In this document: piece by piece, positions 1 to 6,937 of the stretch | Layout: each line of letters begins with the position of its first letter | Numbering within the stretch: the stretch's first letter is position 1 | NCBI GenBank assembly: GCA_015904055.1 | Contig: JABMDE010000165.1 | Span: 1 to 12,310 of the forward strand | Direction of reading: 5' to 3' | From: Nitrospira sp. | Lineage (GTDB): Bacteria; Nitrospirota; Nitrospiria; Nitrospirales; Nitrospiraceae | Length of the DNA: 12,310 nt | The notes under the pieces: generated by a model | Seen by the model: the letters and a program-made list of their open reading frames with translations, nothing else | Told to the model about the DNA's origin: nothing | Database searches by the model: none | Position numbers and translations under genes: made by a program

Positions 1-378
1 GTGGTCGATTTTGCAGAAGAACTCCAGTTGGGGTTCGGACAGGAAGAACTGGCGCGCTGGCAAGCGACCGATACCATCCCCAACATCATGGGCGGCCCGG
101 ACCGAATCGCACTTCGCTATGCCTTCTACGAAGACTGCTTACGTCAGATTGCCTACGAACCGGCGAGAGCGATCACCGCCCCCACCATCATTGTCCAGGG
201 CGATAAGGATGAGCATGTTCCTCTTCATCAGAGCCGGCGGCTCTATGACGCGCTTCGCGTGAAAAAACACCTGGAACTGCTGCCCGGCGCCGATCATCAA
301 TTTACGAAACGAGAAGATTTTACACAGATGACAACCGTCATCGCCGACTGGCTCACCCGCCACCTCACCTCACCATGA
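1..378 (+). CDS. Alpha/beta hydrolase, C-terminal part (5' truncated by window edge)
   Basis: This is the C-terminal half (125 codons visible) of an alpha/beta-hydrolase-fold enzyme. The sequence shows the two late catalytic landmarks of the fold. The segment IIVQGDKDEHVP carries the acid residue (Asp at visible residue 70) after a beta-strand, and GADHQF carries the catalytic histidine (visible residue 99). The nucleophile elbow (GxSxG) must lie upstream of the window, so the GTG at base 1 is most likely an internal valine codon and not the start. The family includes esterases, lipases, peptidases and acyl hydrolases, and the substrate cannot be told from this half. There is no signal peptide information. 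It ends in TGA and converges on the minus-strand phosphodiesterase-like gene 156 bp away. Confidence 0.85.
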   Translation: MVDFAEELQLGFGQEELARWQATDTIPNIMGGPDRIALRYAFYEDCLRQIAYEPARAITAPTIIVQGDKDEHVPLHQSRRLYDALRVKKHLELLPGADHQFTKREDFTQMTTVIADWLTRHLTSP

Positions 379-534
379 TCGAGAGACTCCGCTACGCGAG
401 TACTGCGGAAACCTGAGCCGTTCAAGACCACAGCGAACAAAACTGAAACGGCTGACGTCGAGGGTACGGTGACGGTGAGAGTGGAATTCGCGCAACCTTA
501 ACCTTCAAGAAACTGGCGAACGCTTGCGACTCCT

Positions 535-1323
535 CTAGAGCGTGATGGTCTGATCCTCTTCAAGAAACGCCACCCGTTCGATACCAAGCCGACCGATTTG
601 CGCCTCGATCTCCCTTCGAACTGAGGGTTTCATGTGATACGCGTAGACGGGCAAATCAGAACGCCCGAGCTTTTGAAACTCTTTGAGGAATAGCGAGGGA
701 GTGAGGTGTTTGGACTTCCTGGCTAACTCCCCGAGTTCGTCGGGAAAGGACGATTCAATAAAGGCGGCCTTCAGTTCAGGAATCGCCCGGCCCAGGCTCC
801 AAATGTCCTCCGTCTGGTAGGTATCGCCGCTATAGAGAAACGCGCTCTGCCGGTCCTTCACCACGTATCCCACCGTGGGAACTGTGTGGTTGACTGGAAC
901 GGGAATAATGTCCAGATGACCCAGCGTGACGGTCTGGCCAGGCTGGAGAATTTGCGCTTGTAAGACCGGGCGGTCCCGATTCGGCAGCTTGAAAAAATTC
1001 GGGTAGACCTTGTTGTTAAACACATGATCCATCAACCCTTGGATCACCGGCTCAGTGGCCGCCACGATGACGGGAGCCTCGAACCCTTCGGCGAGATTAT
1101 CGACCAGGGTCGGAAGGCCTTTGATATGATCGAAATGGAGATGGCTCAGGAGTACGAACCGGATACGCCGCTGCTGCGCCAACGTGAGTCGCGCCCCGAT
1201 CGTGCCGGCATCCAGCAGCACGGAATCGTCGATAAGAAACCCGCAACTCTCCTGGCGGACCGGCCTCTCCGCTGTGCCCGCAAGACAATCGGCCCCATGG
1301 CAACCCAATACTTTGATATGCAT
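535..1323 (-). CDS. Class-II cAMP phosphodiesterase-like MBL-fold metallo-hydrolase
   Basis: This 262-residue protein has the metallo-beta-lactamase fold and resembles bacterial class-II 3',5'-cyclic-nucleotide phosphodiesterases (PDE1/CpdP type). Metal ligands are visible: the SHLHFDH motif (H61, H63, D65, H66), H146 in VNHTVPTVGY, D167 in YSGDT, and H230 in YAYHMKP. The FIESSFP segment (189-194) and the KHLTP segment (H206) are typical of the class-II PDE branch and unlike glyoxalase II or RNase Z. The PROSITE-type signature is imperfect, since Phe replaces Leu after the second His, so activity on cAMP is inferred. There is no signal peptide, so it should be cytoplasmic. The start is the ATG at 1321-1323, because translation opens directly into the usual N-terminal strand (MHIKVLGCHG). 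The gene is transcribed away from the TPS cluster. Confidence 0.85.
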   Translation of the reverse strand: MHIKVLGCHGADCLAGTAERPVRQESCGFLIDDSVLLDAGTIGARLTLAQQRRIRFVLLSHLHFDHIKGLPTLVDNLAEGFEAPVIVAATEPVIQGLMDHVFNNKVYPNFFKLPNRDRPVLQAQILQPGQTVTLGHLDIIPVPVNHTVPTVGYVVKDRQSAFLYSGDTYQTEDIWSLGRAIPELKAAFIESSFPDELGELARKSKHLTPSLFLKEFQKLGRSDLPVYAYHMKPSVRREIEAQIGRLGIERVAFLEEDQTITL

Positions 1324-1629
1324 AACCTTTTGTTACCAACGAGGAGCTTCGCCAACCCTGGCTCATGACATGCTGTCGGATCAGGCAAAAGAGAAGACAC
1401 GGCTTCGCAATCTTGCGCCCCCTGCCAGCCATGATAGAGGGTGCGATCTTATTCAATTTCATCGGCAATTGCTATCCCGCGCTATGCTGCAGCCCGCAGA
1501 GTGATACCACTCACCAGTTCTCTCTGGACACCATGTCTATACATACGTATATGCACGTACGCCATCTAACCTATTGCGATTAGGGTAACTACGCGCGCAG
1601 AATTCAGGCCTCTCATCAAGGCTGATCTG

Positions 1630-1668
1630 TCCTCTAGGTATTCAGAGTAGGTATTCTCTTATAGAGGA
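1630..1668. promoter_or_regulatory. Tandem 9-bp repeat within a 7-bp inverted repeat (possible operator)
   Basis: TAGGTATTC occurs at 1635-1643 and again at 1648-1656, a period of 13 bp. The pair is enclosed by TCCTCTA (1630-1636) and its exact reverse complement TAGAGGA (1662-1668). A looser relative, TAGGGTA, sits at 1581-1587. Two identical sites in tandem are typical of a regulator binding site. The enclosing inverted repeat could instead form a weak hairpin in RNA. The regulator is unknown. Confidence 0.35.
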
Positions 1669-2018
1669 AGCTGTGGCACCAATGACTCCCACGCTCCCCC
1701 CTGACGACAGACCTGCTCTCGGCCCGTATTTTTCACGAGTACATCTTCGACAACCGCCAAAGCATAGCCAGACAATTTTCTCGCGCACCATTATGCCTAC
1801 GGCTCACGCAGTACGGCTGTCAGCGGGAGCGGCGCCGTACCTTACCATCATGCGGCCTCCGCGACGTTTTGTCCCCTCCGCCTCCCCTGAGTCGCAAACA
1901 AATCAAGGACACCGGGGCACACCATGCGTTGTTGGACTGAGAAGATACCTAACACACTGAAAGGATCCGCCAGTCATTGCTTTCTCTGGTTTTCGCTATT
2001 CTCGCACGAAGACTTATC

Positions 2019-2025
2019 AAGGAGG
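2019..2025 (+). promoter_or_regulatory. Strong Shine-Dalgarno sequence for the secreted-protein gene
   Basis: AAGGAGG lies five bases before the ATG at 2031. It decides the start: an in-frame TTG at 1977 would add 18 residues ahead of an otherwise normal signal peptide and has no such site. Confidence 0.85.
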
Positions 2026-2030
2026 CACTC

Positions 2031-3572
2031 ATGAGACATCGAAGCTGTTTCGAACGTTTCGGCCTTGCAGCGGTACTGCTCGTCGCAGGAGTGCTGGGAG
2101 GACTGGTGGCGCCACTATCTTCGAAGGCTGAGAACACGAAACTCACTCTCCAGATCGATAATGGTCCTATTATCGACATTCTCGGCAGTTCAGTAACATG
2201 TACAGATCAAGCAAACTACAATCAATGTTTTGCGATCCGCACCGACTTGCAAGCGAGCGGCGGCAACCCTTCCAGGACTTATGGGATCAGGGGTGTGGGT
2301 ACTGCAGCGCCAAGAATCAACATGAACGATCGTCTCCCCATCAGGGGCAAGGTAACAACGATAGAAGTTTATCCAACGACGACGGCTTGGGGTTGCACCA
2401 ATAGCGCAAACAATTCCAATCAGTGCGCCATCAGAGACGAAGTGCATGTTATAAAAATGGTCTTTACGAATAGGTATCTAAATGGCGCTAGTGGCGGATC
2501 TTTTACGATCGGCCTGCGGTCCGGCGGCATGGTAATAGCCGGGCCCAGTACTAGTTCGAATTGCGGCTTGCAGGCGACCGGCCTTCCGCAGCTCTGCAAT
2601 ACTCAGTACGATCGAATAGAGTTTAAGGGATTTGGAGACTTTGACACCAACACTACTAATGCCCTCACCCCTCTTCTCGGTGTAGCGCCGGCTAATCCCT
2701 CGGTAGAGCAGCTACAATCATCAACTCGCGTCGGAACAATGACCTGGACCACACAGCTCGATCAGGATGCACAATTTCCTACTAGTAGCTGCAACACTGG
2801 TACTCCATCTGTTCCTGCCTGCCAACCAACAATTACGACGACGTACACCGTCACGTTATATGGTCCGGACGTAATGAGGCTAAACGATAGTAACGATATA
2901 GTTGGAGGGGGCTGCAAGGTGACCCCTGCAGACGACGGCGTAACCAGTCCGTCCGGGCCTCCTGTTCCCTGTCACAGTAGCGGAAAGAAAAAGAGTGGCG
3001 ATAGTGTCATCGCAGAAGAGTTCAACAAATTAAACCTTGTCGATTTGGATGCAGCGGCAGAGGCCGGAGCCGAGCAAGGGGTGCAATGTACCGTGGCCGA
3101 TAATTGTCCCTGTGCTGACCCGGAAACATGCAAGGGCAGCATCGTGACTAAGATAAGGGTGACTCCGACCACCGGCGTAAACGGTCGCCAGTTCAATTTC
3201 ACGACGAATGGCGATTTTGGAAGTTACGGTATCAACCCGCCTTTCACCATCGTTTCTACCAACAAGGGGCTGGGGAGCTATTCGTTCAGCAATCTATTAA
3301 CCGTCGGCCGGAGTCCTTGGATCATTGCGCAAGGCTCTTTCCCCATTATTGATGCGAATACCTTCTATGATACGGACAATATCGATTGCGTGAGCCTGCT
3401 CAACAAGCCCGCCGTCCTTGATGGGTTCGGAACCGTGATCACCCCCGCCGTTACCGTTACAACTTGGACGGTTGGTGGGTCGAGTGAGAAGGGCCCTGTT
3501 ACCGTGAACCAGTTGGGGAGTGGCGACATCCTCACATGCGAATGGCACATCCATAAGAATAGTGGCAATTGA
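2031..3572 (+). CDS. Secreted protein of unknown function with cysteine cluster and prealbumin-like C-terminal region
   Basis: I do not recognise this 513-residue protein as a named family. Residues 1-33 form a clear signal peptide: a basic start, a hydrophobic stretch at 11-27, and probable cleavage after SSKA. The mature protein is rich in Thr, Ser, Asn and Gly and reads as beta-strands. It has several scattered cysteines and a tight cluster, CTVADNCPCADPETC (353-367), just after a charged, probably helical segment. From residue 371 to the end, the pattern resembles prealbumin-like/SpaA-type beta-sandwich repeats: an opening strand, FNFTTNGDF, a GSYSFSNL turn, and a closing GSGDILTCEW before the last residues. 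That similarity is by eye. The gene looks more A/T-rich than its neighbours and uses codons such as ATA and AGT more freely, which hints at separate acquisition. It lies 176 bp upstream of the TPS exoprotein on the same strand and may be a surface partner. Confidence 0.8.
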   Translation: MRHRSCFERFGLAAVLLVAGVLGGLVAPLSSKAENTKLTLQIDNGPIIDILGSSVTCTDQANYNQCFAIRTDLQASGGNPSRTYGIRGVGTAAPRINMNDRLPIRGKVTTIEVYPTTTAWGCTNSANNSNQCAIRDEVHVIKMVFTNRYLNGASGGSFTIGLRSGGMVIAGPSTSSNCGLQATGLPQLCNTQYDRIEFKGFGDFDTNTTNALTPLLGVAPANPSVEQLQSSTRVGTMTWTTQLDQDAQFPTSSCNTGTPSVPACQPTITTTYTVTLYGPDVMRLNDSNDIVGGGCKVTPADDGVTSPSGPPVPCHSSGKKKSGDSVIAEEFNKLNLVDLDAAAEAGAEQGVQCTVADNCPCADPETCKGSIVTKIRVTPTTGVNGRQFNFTTNGDFGSYGINPPFTIVSTNKGLGSYSFSNLLTVGRSPWIIAQGSFPIIDANTFYDTDNIDCVSLLNKPAVLDGFGTVITPAVTVTTWTVGGSSEKGPVTVNQLGSGDILTCEWHIHKNSGN

Positions 3573-3698
3573 GGATGATGGATTCACCTGAGAGGTGCAG
3601 CGGGTAACGAAGTCTTGTTATTGAAAACGTCCGTCAGGTTGAATGAGCTCTAGGGCTGGCACCCCGGGACACTTCGCTTCGGTTACTCTCAGCACAAT

Positions 3699-3724
3699 GG
3701 GGAGAGCAGCATCTGCTGCTCCCC
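3699..3724 (+). promoter_or_regulatory. GC-rich leader hairpin upstream of the TPS exoprotein
   Basis: GGGGAGAGCAGC (3699-3710) can pair with GCTGCTCCCC (3715-3724) around an ATCT loop. This gives 6 bp plus 4 bp of stem with a 2-nt bulge. No T-tract follows, so it is not a standard terminator. A second small inverted repeat, TCACG-AG-CGTGA (3730-3741), overlaps the GAGG (3740-3743) that is the best ribosome-binding site for the ATG at 3749. The pair could act in translational control or mRNA stability. Confidence 0.4.
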
Positions 3725-3748
3725 CACCGTCACGAGCGTGAGGCAGTT

Positions 3749-6700
3749 ATGGCTCCATGTCCCAGGATGTTTGGCACAGCTGGTTCCATGAGGCAAGCAT
3801 TCCTGTGGACGCTCCTCCCGATCGTAGCCCTCATACTGATTGCGCCGTCTGTCACTACCGCACAGGAGATACCGACGGACATTACCTCATCCGGACTGAA
3901 CACACAGATCGATCAGGTCGGCAATTCCTATAACATCACAGGAGGAACGAGGCCAGGCGGTGGCCCGAACCTCTTTCACAGCTTCGGCCAATTCGATGTC
4001 GGCCAGATAGCCGGGATAAACGACATCGCGAACTTTTTGAATGACTCCGGGATAGATACCACAAACATTCTCGCCCGCGTCACCGGTCCCAACATCTCCC
4101 AAATTTACGGCACCATTCAAACCACCGGCTTTGGCACTGCAAATCTGTTCTTAATAAACCCCTCCGGCATCGTCTTGGGACCAGGGGCCTCGCTCAACGT
4201 GGCTGGGTCGGTCTCTTTCACCACCGCACAGTACATCCGTCTGTTCGATGGCCTGGCTAGTAGTGCGAATTTTTATGCCAACCCCGCCAGCGATGGAAGC
4301 ATTCTCACGATTGATCCTTCTGCCTTCGAGTTCTCCTCGGCAACACCGGCCGCCTACGGGTTTTCCACAGCGCCTGATCCAAACGCCACCATTACTGTGC
4401 AGGGAAGCAATTTGTCCGTTTCTTCCGGTCAGTCAATTTCTCTCGTCGGCGGCGAGGTTGTGATCGAAAGTGGGGCACAATTGACTGCACCAAGCGGCAC
4501 AATTCTGCTCGCAACCGCCGCTTCTCCTGGCGAGTTTGATGTGAACACCCTTCAATCGATACCAAACACGGACGGAACCTCATTTGCGTCATTTGGCACA
4601 GTCATCATGACGCCCGGATCAAGTATCGATGTCCATGATACGAATACGGTCTGGATCAAGGGCGGGCAACTCGTCCTTTCTATGAACGATGCGACGCTCA
4701 ACACCTCTGAGAGCCCCGCACCGAGCGATATGATCTCTCTCGGCGCAGGCAGTTTCATCTCGACCTCGAACTCCGGATCAGATCCCGGTGCCAATGTGCA
4801 GATCACTGCCGGGAGCCTTCAGGTGGATGGCGCGGCGGTCACAACGATCAACAGTGGAGATGGCAATGGGGGCAATATCTTTATTGATGCAACGACGGTA
4901 GGCCTTACCAACGGAGCGGCCATTCTGAGTTCAACCGGACTCGATTTCGCGACATTTGCAAATGCGGGTTTCGGCGACGGTGGACACATCACAACCAACG
5001 TCGGAACGCTTTCCCTCACGAACGGCGCCACGATCACGAGTCTGAATTCTAGCCTTGGGCTAGGCCAGGGCGGCAACGTGACTATCCAGGGGCAACAGGG
5101 AGCCGGCAGCGCGGCGGACTCGGTGATGCTCGGCAATGCCACGGGCACCGGCTCCACCATAAGTACATTCACGGCCTCTGACTCAGGTCGAGGTGGGAAT
5201 GTGAGCATTACTGCCACACAGCTACTTATCGAAAATGCTTCCGTAGTCAGCTCGGATACAGTTCTTGGGTCTGGCGTGGGAGGGGACCTTTCCTTAAATG
5301 TTGGTACGCTCACCCTCAAAGGTGGTGATTTTGGCGGATCGAGTATCCGGAGTACCAATTCCGCTTCTGGAACCGATCTAGACTTCGATGGCGTGCCTGA
5401 TGTTTTTAATGCTGCGGGTGGGAAGGTGAATATTCAAGGGGTCAACGGAGCAGGAAGTGCGGCTGACACAGTGACCCTGTCAGGGGGCAGTCAGATCAGG
5501 ACCGAGACACTCATCAGCGGGGATGGTGGAGGAGTGTCCCTAGCGACCACATCCTTGAAGATGGGTGAAGCTTCGACCATCACATCGGAAACCTTTCAGA
5601 TTGGACTCGGCGGGGACATCGTGGTGAGTTTTCAGAATGCCAGCCTCTCAGGCGAGGCGACCATCGCCAGTCGTACCGCTTTTGCCGATCCGACCGCCGC
5701 AGCAGGCGGCACGATTATGTTGCAAGGACTGGATGGACCAGGAACCAAGGCAGGTACATTTACGCTCACAGGTTTTCGCACCGGCATCATCTCCGAATCC
5801 TTCGGCTCCGGCGATCCCGGCAATGTTGAGGTGCATGCTGAGACGGTGAGTCTGATGGGTGGGGCTGTAATCGAGGCTGGTAACCCGCAAAATACAGGGG
5901 CGGGAGGGGATGTGATCATCACCGCGGGCTCGGTCAAGATTGTCGGGAATGCCGGTGTTCCCGGTACGGAGAGTCACATCTCAAGTCAGGCATCCGGTCT
6001 CGATGCGGGCCAGGTGACCATCACAGCAGATCAGTTGATCCTGGACAATGGTTCAATCGCCTCATCCACCGTTCTAAACTCTCCCGGTCGTGGTGGCGAC
6101 GTGGTGCTGAACGTGGGGATTGTGAGTCTAACAAACGGCGCGACGATTAATGGTAGCACCGCCGGGACGGGCCACGCCGGTAACATTACGATCACTGCTC
6201 AGTCGGTTACGATGAGCGCGGGCTCTAGCATCGCGGCAAGCAGTACTGGCACAGGCAATGCCGGTAACATTACGATCGACAGCGGCTCGACCGTCTTGAT
6301 GGAGAACAGCTCAATCACGACGGAAGCCAGCCAGGCGAGCGGCGGGCAAATCACGATCAATGCCCCAAACATGATCCGACTCATCGACAGCACCGTCAGT
6401 ACGTCCGTCGCCGGCGCGGCGAACGACAGTAACGGCGGCAATATTTCGATCGACCCCGACTTCGTGATCCTGAAAGGGAGCCAGATTTTGGCCCAAGCCT
6501 TTGCAGGCGAGGGTGGCGACATCACGATCGTCGCCGGCCTCTTCCTCGCAGATCCTTCGAGTATCGTGGACGCCTCCTCTGACAAGGGCATCAGCGGCAC
6601 GGTGCAAATCAACACCCCGATCAACAACCTCTCCAGCGTCGTCGGACGATTGCCGGAATCACTGGTGGAGGTTCAAGCCCTGCTGCGCGCAGCTTGCGCG

Positions 6701-6937
6701 GCCAGGATGGCCCAGAGACAAGCAAGCAGCTTCGTCGAACGCGGGCGGGACAGTATCCCGGCCGGACCCGAGGGATTGCTCACGAGTCCGTATCTCCCCA
6801 TGACATCCGGACATCTGTCACAACGGCCTGCCACCCCGTCTCGCGAGCTGTCCACTATTCAAGTGCGCCGCCTGTCCGGAAATGAATCCCCGGCTCCAGC
6901 CATCATCCTTTCGGAACACACTACTTGTTCGTCATGA
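3749..6937 (+). CDS. Two-partner secretion exoprotein (filamentous haemagglutinin N-terminal domain, beta-helix repeats)
   Basis: This 1062-residue TpsA-type exoprotein is predicted to be exported by Sec and then moved across the outer membrane by the transporter encoded next. The signal peptide spans about residues 14-38 (cleavage VTTA|QE). The TPS domain (about 40-250) shows NLFHSF (from N74), the NILARVTG segment, and NPSGIVLGPGASL (N137 on), in the style of cyanobacterial and Nitrospirota members. The body (about 350-960) is a right-handed beta-helix built from some 18 coils starting GG/AG-[NDHQ]-[IV]-x-[IV]. Regular coils are about 28 residues long. The C-terminus has a conserved-looking RAACAAR...SSFVERGRDSIP segment and ends TTCSS. 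The start at 3749 has GAGG upstream; ATG 3788 would also leave an intact signal peptide. Likely roles are adhesion, aggregation or biofilm formation, by family analogy. Confidence 0.92.
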   Translation: MAPCPRMFGTAGSMRQAFLWTLLPIVALILIAPSVTTAQEIPTDITSSGLNTQIDQVGNSYNITGGTRPGGGPNLFHSFGQFDVGQIAGINDIANFLNDSGIDTTNILARVTGPNISQIYGTIQTTGFGTANLFLINPSGIVLGPGASLNVAGSVSFTTAQYIRLFDGLASSANFYANPASDGSILTIDPSAFEFSSATPAAYGFSTAPDPNATITVQGSNLSVSSGQSISLVGGEVVIESGAQLTAPSGTILLATAASPGEFDVNTLQSIPNTDGTSFASFGTVIMTPGSSIDVHDTNTVWIKGGQLVLSMNDATLNTSESPAPSDMISLGAGSFISTSNSGSDPGANVQITAGSLQVDGAAVTTINSGDGNGGNIFIDATTVGLTNGAAILSSTGLDFATFANAGFGDGGHITTNVGTLSLTNGATITSLNSSLGLGQGGNVTIQGQQGAGSAADSVMLGNATGTGSTISTFTASDSGRGGNVSITATQLLIENASVVSSDTVLGSGVGGDLSLNVGTLTLKGGDFGGSSIRSTNSASGTDLDFDGVPDVFNAAGGKVNIQGVNGAGSAADTVTLSGGSQIRTETLISGDGGGVSLATTSLKMGEASTITSETFQIGLGGDIVVSFQNASLSGEATIASRTAFADPTAAAGGTIMLQGLDGPGTKAGTFTLTGFRTGIISESFGSGDPGNVEVHAETVSLMGGAVIEAGNPQNTGAGGDVIITAGSVKIVGNAGVPGTESHISSQASGLDAGQVTITADQLILDNGSIASSTVLNSPGRGGDVVLNVGIVSLTNGATINGSTAGTGHAGNITITAQSVTMSAGSSIAASSTGTGNAGNITIDSGSTVLMENSSITTEASQASGGQITINAPNMIRLIDSTVSTSVAGAANDSNGGNISIDPDFVILKGSQILAQAFAGEGGDITIVAGLFLADPSSIVDASSDKGISGTVQINTPINNLSSVVGRLPESLVEVQALLRAACAARMAQRQASSFVERGRDSIPAGPEGLLTSPYLPMTSGHLSQRPATPSRELSTIQVRRLSGNESPAPAIILSEHTTCSS
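5069..6560 (+). repeat. Coding repeat region (beta-helix coils) of the TPS exoprotein
   Basis: The protein repeats show at DNA level. The 18-mer GCCGGTAACATTACGATC occurs at 6176-6193 and again at 6260-6277, exactly 84 bp (28 codons) apart, which marks recent duplication of one coil. A larger unit recurs three times: GGNVTIQGQQGAGSAAD (from residue 441), GGKVNIQGVNGAGSAAD (from 557) and a more diverged GGTIMLQGLDGPGTKAG (from 653). The phrase SLTNGATI also occurs twice. Such repeats can vary in copy number between strains. Confidence 0.75.

Larger units (their letters stand above)
1324..2030. other. Long intergenic region between divergent genes
   Basis: About 700 bp separate the start of the phosphodiesterase-like gene (minus) from the start of the secreted-protein gene (plus). 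I see no convincing coding sequence, tRNA or riboswitch. It should hold promoters for both flanking genes, but I found no pair of -35/-10 boxes with good spacing. The notable structure is a tandem TAGGTATTC repeat in an inverted repeat at 1630-1668. An 8-bp perfect palindrome, ATACGTAT, lies at 1543-1550. One short reading frame (1673-1960, GTG start, 95 codons) has a purine-rich stretch before it, but its composition looks non-coding. Confidence 0.6.

Noticed and set aside
416..453. Inverted repeat AGCCGTTCA / TGAAACGGCT between the two convergent genes, considered as a shared terminator
   Set aside because: The stem is imperfect, the loop is about 20 bases, and there is no T-tract on either strand.
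1673..1960. Short plus-strand reading frame of 95 codons with GTG start
   Set aside because: It has a purine-rich stretch upstream, but the translation is rich in Pro, Arg and His without any domain, signal or strand pattern, and it lies in a region that otherwise looks regulatory.
1977..2030. Extended TTG start for the secreted-protein gene
   Set aside because: The AAGGAGG at 2019-2025 and the signal peptide layout clearly favour the ATG at 2031.
3585..3597. CACCT-GAG-AGGTG hairpin after the secreted-protein gene, considered as its terminator
   Set aside because: The stem is only 5 bp and no T-run follows.
4819..5358. 179-codon minus-strand frame inside the exoprotein gene
   Set aside because: Its Pro- and Val-rich low-complexity translation is a mirror of the Gly/Thr-rich repeats on the other strand.
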